Assembly: GCF_024171785.1 (NCBI RefSeq)
Contig: NZ_JAMTCK010000020.1
Location: forward strand, 62,001-126,000
Length of the DNA stretch: 64,000 nucleotides
Source: Goodfellowiella coeruleoviolacea
GTDB taxonomy: Bacteria; Actinomycetota; Actinomycetes; Mycobacteriales; Pseudonocardiaceae
Direction of reading: 5' to 3'
The translations under genes and the position numbers were made by a program. The notes under the pieces are model-generated. The model was not told the origin of the DNA. It did no database searches and worked only from the letters and a program-made list of their open reading frames with translations. Below are positions 25,710-32,841 of the stretch, piece after piece (positions within the stretch are counted from its first letter, which is position 1; each line of letters begins with the position of its first letter).

Positions 25710-26363
25710 ATGTCGTTGCGGGTACGGCGGACACTGGCCCTCGCCGCGCTGACCGGCGCGGTGGCACTCGCCACCACCGGCTGTGGGAGCTACACGTCCG
25801 GCATTCCCTTCGTGCCCGGTGGCGTGGCAAAGGGGACCAGCGACGCGGGCAGCGGGCGCACCGGGACCGCCGCGACCAGGAACACCCCGGTGCCCGAGGC
25901 CAAGCAGCTGCCGCCGGTCTGCGACGCCGTGCGCAACGTGGTGGACACCTTCGGCTTTCCCGAGGGCACCGAGTACGAGCCCAGCACGGCGCAGGGCTTC
26001 GAGGGCGGTCCTGGCCAGACCTGCAGCGTGTCCAATGAAGCGCTGTACGACGACCTGTACGGGGCGCTCGAACTCAGCGTGACGGTCGCGCTGAACGCCA
26101 AGGGCGCCAAGGCGATGGCCGAGTACAGCGAGACGTACAAGAGCCTGTCCGAGGACGGCGGTGGCGGCGGCGTGATCGACCTCCCGCCGGCGGACCTGGC
26201 CTACCTCAGCCCGGCCATCACCAGCAAGGTCCAGCTCTACACGTTCAAGTCGAACATCGCGGTGACCGTGCTGTACCAGAACGACGGCGAGCCCGCCGAC
26301 CAGGTGCTCAGCCAGGCCAAGGCACTGGCCGTCGCCGCCCTGGAGGCGGTCACCTACGAGTGA
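25710..26363 (+). CDS. Secreted lipoprotein, DUF3558-like
   Basis: 217 residues. The lipoprotein signal MSLRVRRTLALAALTGAVALATTGC has a clear lipobox (ATTGC), followed by a Gly/Thr-rich linker. The globular part begins LPPVCDAVRNVVDTFGF with a cysteine at about residue 71, and a second cysteine (QTCSVSN) near 107 probably forms a disulfide with it, the arrangement of DUF3558-type lipoproteins. Surface-exposed on the outer side of the membrane. Function unknown. AGGGAG lies 8 bases before the ATG. It stands alone between two non-coding blocks. Confidence 0.7.
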   Translation: MSLRVRRTLALAALTGAVALATTGCGSYTSGIPFVPGGVAKGTSDAGSGRTGTAATRNTPVPEAKQLPPVCDAVRNVVDTFGFPEGTEYEPSTAQGFEGGPGQTCSVSNEALYDDLYGALELSVTVALNAKGAKAMAEYSETYKSLSEDGGGGGVIDLPPADLAYLSPAITSKVQLYTFKSNIAVTVLYQNDGEPADQVLSQAKALAVAALEAVTYE

Positions 26364-26460
26364 GGCGCCAGGCGGCCGGGGACCCGCGCCGCCGTGCCTG
26401 CCCGCGCCCGACCTGATTGCCCGTGGCCGACCTGATCGCCCGTGTCCGACACCCACCACC

Positions 26461-26590
26461 GTCGGCCACGGCTGTCTTCCCTTGTCGGCCACGGCCGTCA
26501 CCCGTGTTCCGCCACGGCTGTTCTCTGGTCGGCCACGGCCGTCACCAGTGTCAACCACGGCCGTCACCCGTGTTCCGCCACGGCGTCGCG
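26461..26590. repeat. Tandem repeat of about 23 bp, six degenerate copies
   Basis: The core CCACGGCYGT recurs at 26466, 26489, 26512, 26533, 26556 and (shortened) 26579, giving spacings of 23, 23, 21, 23 and 23. Between cores the sequence alternates between CACCCGTGTTCCG-like and CTCTGGTCGG-like fill. It lies between convergent genes. Confidence 0.85.
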
Positions 26591-26633
26591 GACGTGGTGG
26601 GCGGAGTTGTGGCAGGCCCTGCCGGCCGCCCGG

Positions 26634-26661
26634 TTATCCACAGGCCGGTCAGTTATCCACA
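26634..26661 (+). promoter_or_regulatory. Two TTATCCACA words (DnaA-box consensus)
   Basis: Exact TTATCCACA at 26634-26642 and 26653-26661, same orientation, 19 bases apart, each followed by GGC. This is the strict E. coli DnaA-box consensus. Actinobacterial origins favour TTGTCCACA, and there is no dnaA/dnaN near, so a titration or regulatory site is more likely than an origin. Confidence 0.5.
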
Positions 26662-26690
26662 GGCACCGCGCAGGGGCTGGGCCCGGCTGA

Positions 26691-28535
26691 TCAGCGGCGA
26701 TAGGCTGGAGCGGGGCTCGCCCCCCGGGGAGGGTGGGGGGTGTCCACCGGAGCGCCGCCAATCGCCGCGGCGACCTCCGCCGGGTGTGTCAGGTGCGGGT
26801 GGTGGCCCGCGCCGGCGATGGCGGTCACGGTGGCCCTCGGCAGCGTCTCCAGCAGTTGCCGCTCCGCCGGGCCGAGCGGGTCGTCGGCTCCCACGATGAC
26901 GTGCACGCGCCCCGGGTAGCGCTGCAACCCGGCCCACAGCTGGTGGCGCCACCGGCGGCCGCCGGCATCGGCCACCAGTCGGGCGGCGGTGGCCGCCACG
27001 CGCCCCCGGCGCAGATCCGCCGCGCTCGACGCCACGGTCTCGGCCAGCGCCGGGTCCCCGGTGAGCTGCCTGGCCAGTGCCTCGGCGCTGACCCGGGCCA
27101 GGCGCCACCGGACCAGCGGCGTCCACCGCGCGGCGCGCCCCACCCGGGTACCCGGGGCGAACGGCGACACCAGCGTGAGCTGGTCCACCAGGTCGGGGTG
27201 GGCGAGCGCGGCGCGCACGGCGAGCGCGGCGGCACCGCCGTGCCCCACCAGGTGCCGCGCGCCGGTCTCGGTCACCAGCGCGGTCGACCAGGCCGGCCAG
27301 TCCGCGCGCCGGCCCCGGCTCAGGCCGAGCCCGGGCAGGTCCACCACGCGCGCCTGCCCCAGTGCCCCGGCGACCGGCGCCCAGGTGTCGGCGTTGCCTG
27401 GCGGCCCGGGCAGCACCACGGTGGGCGCGTCCGCCGCGCCGAGTTCGAATGTGCGCACGTCCGCGGGCGCGGTGAACCGGCGGCGGCCGGCGGGCACCTC
27501 GCCGAACCGGTAGGCCGCCAGGTGGTCGGCCCAGCGCAGGACGGTCGTGGTGGTGTCCGGCATGGCGAGACCGTGCCGGGTGGCGACGGCGGTGGCCGGC
27601 CCGGTGGGATACCGGTCGGCGGACAGGAACGTCAGGGTCTCCGGGTCGGTCCTGGTGACCCACTGGGGCAGGCGCCGCACCAGGGACACCGGAACCCGCA
27701 GCCTCGGCACCCGCACCTGGTAGTGCCGTGCCACGAGGGTGAGCAGCTCGGGCAGGGCCGGGGTGGCGTCGTCGAGCACCCAGTACGCGGCGCGCTCGGT
27801 CGCCTCGTCCAGCGGGAGCACGGCCATGAACCGGGCGAGGTGGTCGACCGCGACCACGGGCACGAAGGTCCGCTCGTCACCGGGCAGCGCGGGCAGCGCG
27901 CCGCGCCAGAGGTCGCGCAGGCTGGCCGCGAGCCCCAGTTGCTGGTCGGACTCGCCGGTGGCGCTGTCCCCGATCACGCTGGCCGGGTTGACGATCGTCC
28001 ACGGCAGTCCCGCCTGGTCGGCGGCGGCCTGGAACACCGCGTCCGCCTCGGCCTTGGACGCCTCGTAGGCGCCCAGTTCCGCGTAGGTGCGCCGGCGGTG
28101 CTCGTCGCTCCACGGCACCAGCGCCGGGTCCTGCCCGCCGACCCGGTACCCGGACACGTGCACCACCCGGCGCAGCCGGGGCAGCCGCGCGGCAAGGGCG
28201 ACGACCGCGCGCGCACTGTCCACATTGGCGCGACGGGCGTCCGCCCCGGACATCCCGAACCGGTAGGCGCCGGCGCAGTTGTGGATCTCGGTGACGTCGG
28301 CCCAGTCCGCCGCCCGGCCGGACAGCGGCTCCGGCTGGGTGAAGTCGACCCGCAGGTCGGCGGGTGCCTGGTGGTGGCCGTGGTCGGCCAGCCAGCGGAC
28401 GAGCCGCTGGTGGGACTGGCGGCTCCGGTTGGCCGTGCTCACCCGCACGCCGGCCTGGCCGAGCGCGAGCACCAGGTGCCGTCCGATCAGGCCGGTCGCC
28501 CCGAACACCAGGGCGTGCCGATCGGTCGCGCTCAC
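26691..28535 (-). CDS. NAD(P)-dependent epimerase/SDR fused to an alpha/beta-hydrolase-like domain
   Basis: 614 residues. Residues 1-340: an extended-SDR Rossmann domain with VFGATGLIGRH (GxxGxxG, residues 8-18) and the YEASK catalytic Y...K near residue 155. Residues about 350-600: an alpha/beta-hydrolase domain (TFELGAADAPTVVLPGPPGNADTW, then VVDLPGLGLS). In that half the nucleophile elbow reads VGHGGAA, so the catalytic serine of GHSxG is glycine, while VGADDPLG (Asp) and GAGHHPHLTHP (His) remain. The hydrolase half is therefore probably non-catalytic or altered. The GTG start overlaps the TetR stop (GTGA), so the TetR controls it. Confidence 0.8.
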   Translation of the reverse strand: MSATDRHALVFGATGLIGRHLVLALGQAGVRVSTANRSRQSHQRLVRWLADHGHHQAPADLRVDFTQPEPLSGRAADWADVTEIHNCAGAYRFGMSGADARRANVDSARAVVALAARLPRLRRVVHVSGYRVGGQDPALVPWSDEHRRRTYAELGAYEASKAEADAVFQAAADQAGLPWTIVNPASVIGDSATGESDQQLGLAASLRDLWRGALPALPGDERTFVPVVAVDHLARFMAVLPLDEATERAAYWVLDDATPALPELLTLVARHYQVRVPRLRVPVSLVRRLPQWVTRTDPETLTFLSADRYPTGPATAVATRHGLAMPDTTTTVLRWADHLAAYRFGEVPAGRRRFTAPADVRTFELGAADAPTVVLPGPPGNADTWAPVAGALGQARVVDLPGLGLSRGRRADWPAWSTALVTETGARHLVGHGGAAALAVRAALAHPDLVDQLTLVSPFAPGTRVGRAARWTPLVRWRLARVSAEALARQLTGDPALAETVASSAADLRRGRVAATAARLVADAGGRRWRHQLWAGLQRYPGRVHVIVGADDPLGPAERQLLETLPRATVTAIAGAGHHPHLTHPAEVAAAIGGAPVDTPHPPRGASPAPAYRR

Positions 28536-29137
28536 CAGGACGCCTCGGCGGTCCGGGCATCGCCCTGGTCCAGGAGCACGGCGAGCACGCTGGCGGCGCT
28601 GCGCAACGGCTCCACCGAGCGCTGCGCCCGCGACACGATCACCGCGCCCTCGACGGCGCTGACCACGGTGGTCGCCACGGCGCGGGCGGCGGCGCGCGGC
28701 TGGCCGTGCGCGCCGAGGTACTCGGCGAGCGGGGTGATCCACGAGTCGAAGGCGCCCGCGCACGCGTCGCGCAGCCGCTCGCTCTGCGCGCCCATCTCCA
28801 GCGTGACCACCGAGACCGGGCAGCCCAACGAGAAGTCGCTGTCCACCAGCATCCCGGCCAGCACGTCGATCACCCGGCGCACCACCTCACCCGGGGTCCG
28901 CGACTCCAGCGCGGAACTGGCCACGAGCGAGCGGAACCGCTCGGCGGCCAGTTCCACCGCCTTCGCGCCGAGCGCCTCCTTGCCCTCGGGGAAGTGGAAG
29001 TACAGCGACCCCTTGGGCGCGTGCGCGTGCTCCACCACGGTGTTGAGACCGGTACCGCTGTAGCCGCGGCTCTGGATCAGGTCGAGCATCGACTCCACCA
29101 GGCGCGCGCTGGTCCTGGCGCCCTTCGTTTCTCCCAT
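28532..29137 (-). CDS. TetR-family regulator, LmrA/YxaF (QdoR) type
   Basis: 201 residues. The DNA-binding part is ARLVESMLDLIQSRGYSGTGLNTVVEHAHAPKGSLYFHFPEGKEAL (residues 10-55, key GSLYFHFP). PKGSLYFHFP and the C-terminal GCPVSVVTLEMGAQSERLRDACAGAF are hallmarks of the LmrA/YxaF subgroup, whose Bacillus members respond to flavonoids. A sequence that fits the published LmrA/QdoR box overlaps the promoter. TATTCT ends 6 bases before the ATG and no ribosome site is visible, so the mRNA is probably leaderless. First gene of an operon with the SDR-hydrolase fusion. Confidence 0.9.
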   Translation of the reverse strand: MGETKGARTSARLVESMLDLIQSRGYSGTGLNTVVEHAHAPKGSLYFHFPEGKEALGAKAVELAAERFRSLVASSALESRTPGEVVRRVIDVLAGMLVDSDFSLGCPVSVVTLEMGAQSERLRDACAGAFDSWITPLAEYLGAHGQPRAAARAVATTVVSAVEGAVIVSRAQRSVEPLRSAASVLAVLLDQGDARTAEASW

Positions 29138-29147
29138 GCCGCGAGAA

Positions 29148-29165
29148 TAGACCGGTCTATATATT
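29148..29165 (-). promoter_or_regulatory. LmrA/QdoR-type operator
   Basis: On the minus strand the sequence is AATATATAGACCGGTCTA, which fits the LmrA/QdoR consensus as I recall it (AWTATAtagaNYGgTCTA) at every position. It includes the perfect palindrome ATAGACCGGTCTAT (29147-29160) and covers the -10 region of the TetR gene. Confidence 0.8.
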
Positions 29166-29182
29166 CCTGCCACCCAGAGCCA

Positions 29183-29620
29183 CTAGATCGCGCTGGCCAC
29201 GGCCGCCGCCAGGAACACCACCTGCAGCGCGGTGCGCCGGGGCAGCGGTTCGACCTGACGGCCACCCAGGGTCAGCCGCTGCCGCGCGGCGTGGACGTTG
29301 GCCGGGAACATCACCAGCAGCAGCGCGGCCAGGCAGTACCCGGCCGCGCTGGCCGTCGCCGGTACCAGCAGCCCCGCCGCCCCGAGCAGTTCGAGCACGC
29401 CGGTGACGGTGACCAGCAACTCGGGCCTTGGCAGCGCGGGCGGCACCATGGCCACCAGGTCGGCGCGGTAGTGGACGAAGTGGACCACCCCGGTGACCAC
29501 GAACATCAGGGCCACCCCCACCCGCAGCGAGCCCTGCCAGTTGTCCAGCGGCACCACGCCGAGCAGGCCGGCCAGCCGCGCCCCCAGCCAGCCCACCAGC
29601 AACGAGATCAACGGTGCCAT
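29183..29620 (-). CDS. DoxX-like membrane protein
   Basis: 145 residues, four membrane spans. The second span region SLRVGVALMFVVTGVVHFVHYRADLVAMVPPALPRPELLVTVTGVLELLGAAGLL is the DoxX-like pattern (F..GV.HF, then GVLELLGAAGL). The C-terminus has MFPANVHAARQRL as in DoxX-like proteins. The role in the membrane is unclear; relatives take part in redox or thiol stress responses. The ATG follows GGAGGAGG by 4 bases. Divergent from the TetR gene at 29709, and two matching operators lie in the 88-base gap, so it is that regulator's probable target. Confidence 0.85.
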   Translation of the reverse strand: MAPLISLLVGWLGARLAGLLGVVPLDNWQGSLRVGVALMFVVTGVVHFVHYRADLVAMVPPALPRPELLVTVTGVLELLGAAGLLVPATASAAGYCLAALLLVMFPANVHAARQRLTLGGRQVEPLPRRTALQVVFLAAAVASAI

Positions 29621-29638
29621 GCGTCCTCCTCCGGTCGG

Positions 29639-29689
29639 TCTTGACAGTGACAAGATGCCAGCGGGGCCGGAATCTTGTCAATGACTAGA
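29639..29689. promoter_or_regulatory. Two tandem TetR operators, DoxX-TetR intergenic region
   Basis: Two 17-bp imperfect palindromes, 29639-29655 and 29673-29689 (form TCTTGnCAnTGnCaAGA), 34 bases apart. The right site overlaps TTGTCA, a possible -35 for the TetR gene (16 bases to TAGGGT). The left site lies about 19 bases upstream of the DoxX start. Confidence 0.75.
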
Positions 29690-29708
29690 TGCCGGGTAGG
29701 GTGGGCCC

Positions 29709-30296
29709 GTGTCCGCCACCCAGCGCTACCACCACGGAGACCTCCGCCGGGCCCTGCTCGACGCGGCGGTCACCCTGATCGCCGAGGTCGGTCCGGCCGC
29801 GACCAGCCTGCGCGAACTGGCCAGACGCACCCAGGTCTCGCACGCGGCGCCGGCACACCACTTCGGGGACAAGACCGGCCTGCTCACCGCCGTGGCCGTC
29901 CAGGGTTTCGACCTGCTCACCGCGGAACTGCGCGCCACGGCCGAGCACACCGGCAGCTTCGTGGAGGTGGGCGTGGCCTACGTGCGCTTCGCCGTCAGCC
30001 ACCCGGCCCACTTCGCCACCATGTTCCGCACCGACCTGCTGCGCGCCGACGACCCGGACCTGTGCGCCGCCGAGGCGCGCGCCCGCGAGGTGCTGCACAC
30101 CAGCGTGGCCAGGGCCGGGGTGACCAGGCCGGGCGAGGACCCCAGGGTGACCGCGCTGGCCGCCTGGTCACTGGTGCACGGCTTCGCGTCGCTGTGGTCC
30201 TCCGGCTCGGTGCGCGACCAGAGCACCGGCCAGCACCCGGAGGAGCTGGCCAGGGCGGTCGCCAGGGTGCTCTCGCACCGCCAACCGGAGAGCTGA
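29709..30296 (+). CDS. TetR-family regulator (WHG-type effector domain)
   Basis: 195 residues. It begins RYHHGDLRRALLDAAVTLIAEVGPAATSLRELARRTQVSHAAPAHHFGDKTGLL, where YHHGDL at the N-terminus and HAAPAHHF in the recognition region are diagnostic of the TetR group with a WHG domain. The effector half has VEVGVAYVRFAVSHPAHFATMFR and a C-terminal SLVHGFASLW (WHG). No ribosome site is visible; TAGGGT ends 6 bases before the GTG start, which suggests a leaderless transcript. Predicted to repress itself and the divergent DoxX-like gene. Confidence 0.9.
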   Translation: MSATQRYHHGDLRRALLDAAVTLIAEVGPAATSLRELARRTQVSHAAPAHHFGDKTGLLTAVAVQGFDLLTAELRATAEHTGSFVEVGVAYVRFAVSHPAHFATMFRTDLLRADDPDLCAAEARAREVLHTSVARAGVTRPGEDPRVTALAAWSLVHGFASLWSSGSVRDQSTGQHPEELARAVARVLSHRQPES

Positions 30297-30381
30297 CCAC
30301 TCCCCCGGGCACGTCCGTCCACACCAGACTGTCGCGTGTGGACGGATGAGTCAGTCGGGCCGCGCTGGCAGGATGGGGTTC

Positions 30382-30714
30382 ATGGACGAGCAGGTCATCC
30401 CGATCCTCCGGGTCGCCGACGCCGCCGCCGCGGTGCGCTGGTACCAGCGGCTGGGCTTCAGCCAGCAGTGGGAACACCGCTTCGAGCCGGGACTTCCCGC
30501 GTTCGTCGAGGTCGCCCGAGGTCAGGTGAGCCTGTTCCTGTCCGAGCACACCGGCGATGCCCGGCCGGACACCCTGGTGTACCTGCGCGTCAGCGACGTC
30601 GACGCGATCGCCGCCGAGTTCGGCGTCCAGCCGGAGCGGGCGCCGTGGGGGCGCGAGATCGAACTGCGCGACCCCGACGGCAACCGGCTGCGCATCGGCA
30701 CGCCGGCGGAGTGA
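30382..30714 (+). CDS. Glyoxalase/bleomycin-resistance-fold protein
   Basis: 110 residues, the vicinal-oxygen-chelate fold: PILRVADAAAAVRWYQRLGFSQQWEHRF (residues 6-33), LFLSEH (48-53), DTLVYLRVSDVDAIAAEF (62-79) and GREIELRDPDGNRLRIGTP (91-109). It resembles the glyoxalase superfamily members annotated as bleomycin-binding proteins (short, dimeric, single module). Metal-ligand residues are not obvious, so it may be a binding protein rather than an enzyme. A GGATGGGG stretch precedes the ATG. An ATG three codons earlier is possible. Convergent with the APH(3') gene, 9 bases between the ends. Confidence 0.8.
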   Translation: MDEQVIPILRVADAAAAVRWYQRLGFSQQWEHRFEPGLPAFVEVARGQVSLFLSEHTGDARPDTLVYLRVSDVDAIAAEFGVQPERAPWGREIELRDPDGNRLRIGTPAE

Positions 30715-30723
30715 GCGCGGCGG

Positions 30724-31557
30724 TCAGCAGAACTCGTCGAGCAGCCGGTAGAACTCCAGCCGCCGCGCGTCCACCCTCGACTCGCCGTAGCGGGCCAGGA
30801 ACCTGGCCGCGAACGCCGGCCCGAACTGCGGGTTGAGGGATTCGGCTGACAGGCTGCGGGTGGCCAGGGCGAGGTCGGCGTACCGGTCGGCGGTGCCCAG
30901 CCGGCCGAGGTCGATCACCCCGGTGACCGCGCGGGTGTCCGGGTCGAGCAGCACGTTGGGCAGGCACAGGTCGCCGTGGCAGACCACGGGTTCCTCGACC
31001 GCCGGGCGGGTGGCGTCCAGTTCGGCCAGCAGCCGGGACACGCTCCAACCCTGGCGCTCGACGTCCAGATCGGCCAGGTCCACCAGACCGGCGGCCGCGG
31101 CCTGTCTGGCGTGCGGCACGGTCACCGCCAGCCCTCGGTCGAACGGGCAGTCGGCGACCGGCAGCGCGTGCAGCGCCCTGGCGATGTCGGCGAGGGCGTC
31201 CACCACGTCGGCGCGCTGCTCGGCCGGCCACGGCTCGGCGGCGGACCGTCCGGGCACGGCCGTGGTGACCAGCCAGGCGGCGGTGTCGTCCGCCCCGACC
31301 TCGACCACCTCGGCGGTGGGAATGCCCTGGCCGCCCAGCCACACCGTCCGGTCGGCCTCGGCGACCAGGTCGAACCCGCTGTCCGGGGATACCGAGCGCG
31401 GCGCGATCTTCACGTAGTGGCCCGGGTCGCCGCCCAGCCGCCACACACCGGCACCGGAGTGCCCGTGCGTGATCGGGTGCCAGTCCTGCCGGTGGTGCCG
31501 GCGTTTGAGGGTCGCGAGCACGTTCCGCACGTCGTCCACTGTGCCGGGACGAGTCAC
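30724..31557 (-). CDS. Aminoglycoside 3'-phosphotransferase-like kinase, APH(3') family
   Basis: 277 residues, the typical APH(3') length. VVCHGDLCLPNVLL (about 187-200) holds the catalytic HGDxxxxN, and GVIDLGRLGTADRYADLALATRS (about 212-234) the metal-binding aspartate followed by the APH(3') signature. RRLEFYRLLDEFC at the end replaces the usual terminal FF with FC. HYVKIAP near the N-terminus carries the ATP lysine. It would use ATP to phosphorylate the 3'-hydroxyl of kanamycin/neomycin-type drugs; whether it still confers resistance cannot be seen. Intrinsic self-protection or a house-keeping kinase role are both possible. GTG start. Confidence 0.85.
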   Translation of the reverse strand: MTRPGTVDDVRNVLATLKRRHHRQDWHPITHGHSGAGVWRLGGDPGHYVKIAPRSVSPDSGFDLVAEADRTVWLGGQGIPTAEVVEVGADDTAAWLVTTAVPGRSAAEPWPAEQRADVVDALADIARALHALPVADCPFDRGLAVTVPHARQAAAAGLVDLADLDVERQGWSVSRLLAELDATRPAVEEPVVCHGDLCLPNVLLDPDTRAVTGVIDLGRLGTADRYADLALATRSLSAESLNPQFGPAFAARFLARYGESRVDARRLEFYRLLDEFC

Positions 31558-31606
31558 CCGGCAACACCGAGTTTTCCGCGGCGGCGGGCGTGGGCGTGGC
31601 CCGTGG

Positions 31607-32203
31607 TCAGGGCTGCGGCGGGGCGAGGTCGGTCACCGCGTCGAGCGCGCCCAGCAGCGTGCGCAGGCAGACCTCGCGCAACTCGGTGCGGGAGAAGGAC
31701 TCACTCGCCAGCCATTCCACGCACAGCACGCGGACGAACAGCAGCCACCCCGCGACCGCGGCGGACGCCAGCTCCCGCGCGTGGCTGGTCAGGCCGAAGG
31801 CGTCCACCAGCCGCTGCCGCAGCACGGCCAGCTCGTCGGTGATGACGGCCTGGATCACCGGATCACCGGCCAGGACGCGGTTGGCCGCCAGGATCGTGTT
31901 GCGGTTGGCCAGGAAGTAGTCGAGGTGGGCCTCCAGGCCGGCGGCGATCTGCTCGACCACCGGGGCGGCGGGGTCCAGTTCGGTCCGGGCGAGCAACCGG
32001 TCGGCCGCCTGCCGGTACACGGCCGCGAACAGGTCGCGCTTGCCGGGGAAGTGGCGGTAGAGCAGTGCTCGGGAGATGCCGGCGCGCGCGGCGATCCGCT
32101 CCATCTGCACGTCGTCGTACGGCTTGGCGGCGAACTCCTCGGCGGCGACGTCCAGGAGTTGGGCGCGGCGCTGGGCGGGGTCGAGCCGGCGGCGAGGGGG
32201 CAT
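31607..32203 (-). CDS. TetR-family regulator
   Basis: 198 residues. Helix-turn-helix: RRAQLLDVAAEEFAAKPYDDVQMERIAARAGISRALLYRHFPGKRDLF (residues 11-58, key LLYRHFP). Effector part: ANRNTILAANRVLAGDPVIQAVITDELAVLRQRL and SAAVAGWLLFVRVLCVEW. TAAGCT ends 6 bases before the ATG, with no ribosome site, so the transcript is probably leaderless. A dyad with central GACACGTGTC overlaps both its own promoter and the -35 of the divergent transport operon, which it most likely represses. Confidence 0.9.
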   Translation of the reverse strand: MPPRRRLDPAQRRAQLLDVAAEEFAAKPYDDVQMERIAARAGISRALLYRHFPGKRDLFAAVYRQAADRLLARTELDPAAPVVEQIAAGLEAHLDYFLANRNTILAANRVLAGDPVIQAVITDELAVLRQRLVDAFGLTSHARELASAAVAGWLLFVRVLCVEWLASESFSRTELREVCLRTLLGALDAVTDLAPPQP

Positions 32204-32213
32204 CCTGACAGCT

Positions 32214-32245
32214 TAGTTGACACGTGTCTACTACGCTCGTACGGT
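32214..32245. promoter_or_regulatory. TetR operator and divergent promoter
   Basis: The 20-bp dyad TAGTTGACACGTGTCTACTA at 32214-32233 (mismatches only at one pair) covers TTGACA (32217-32222), which is followed after 17 bases by TACGGT (32240-32245), a good sigma-70-type promoter for the rightward genes. The same dyad overlaps the -10 of the TetR gene on the other strand. Confidence 0.8.
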
Positions 32246-32290
32246 CGGCGTCGCAGGATCGGTGTCCACCAACGCGAGCGAGGGGTGTCC

Positions 32291-32755
32291 GTGCGGGTTC
32301 AGCGCAGCGCCACCGAGCCGACGACCGCGCCCGGCGCGCTGCCCCGGTCCGACTTCGCCGGCACGGTCGAGTTCACCCCGCCGGCCGGCGACACCCGCTC
32401 ACCCGAGCAGTGGGCGCGCGCCGTCTGGGAGCAGGCCCCGCCACCCGTGCGCGGTTTCCTGCGGGCCGGGTGGCGGTTCGGCCTGGGCCTGCGCCTGGGC
32501 CCGCCGGGCGCGTCAACGCACGTGCTCGGCTGGGCGGTGACCACCGCGACCAGGCACGCGGTCGTGTTGGATGCCCGGTCCCGGCTGATGACCGCGCGCA
32601 ACGTCGTCGAACTGCGGGACGCCCGGGTGCGGTGGACCACGTTCGTGCGCTTCGACAGGTGGCCGGCCCGCCCGCTGTGGTTCCTCGCGCTGCCGGTGCA
32701 CCGCGCCACCATGCGCCACCTGCTGCGCCGGGCCGCGCCGCGCGGTCGGCGCTGA
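32291..32755 (+). CDS. DUF2867-like protein
   Basis: 154 residues, no signal and no membrane spans. WARAVWEQAPPPVRGFLRAGWRFGLGLRLGPPG (about 39-71), HVLGWAVTTATRHAVVLDARS (about 75-95) and TTFVRFDRWPARPLWFLALPVHRATMRHLLRRA near the C-terminus fit the DUF2867 pattern. Function unknown; relatives are often fused to or encoded near SDR proteins. GTG at 32291 is preferred (AGGGG 5 bases upstream); GTG at 32285 is possible. First gene of the rightward group under the TTGACA-N17-TACGGT promoter and TetR operator. Confidence 0.7.
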   Translation: MRVQRSATEPTTAPGALPRSDFAGTVEFTPPAGDTRSPEQWARAVWEQAPPPVRGFLRAGWRFGLGLRLGPPGASTHVLGWAVTTATRHAVVLDARSRLMTARNVVELRDARVRWTTFVRFDRWPARPLWFLALPVHRATMRHLLRRAAPRGRR

Positions 32756-32841
32756 TCGCGCCAACCCGGGCCAGCGGCTTCGGGATCACCAGGGCCGAAA
32801 GCCGCCAGCACGGGCCAGCGCCGGTCGCCATGATCCGGGGC

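Larger units (their letters stand above)
26364..26690. other. Intergenic block with tandem repeats and two DnaA-box words
   Basis: 327 bases between convergent genes. Left: the 23-bp repeats at 26461-26590. Right: two TTATCCACA words at 26634 and 26653. No gene is seen. Confidence 0.6.

Noticed and set aside
26461-26590. CRISPR array
   Set aside because: The 23-bp period contains no separate spacers: repeats are contiguous and degenerate, and no cas gene is near.
26634-26661. Replication origin
   Set aside because: Only two DnaA-box words, no AT-rich unwinding element, and no dnaA, dnaN, recF, parA or gidA gene nearby.
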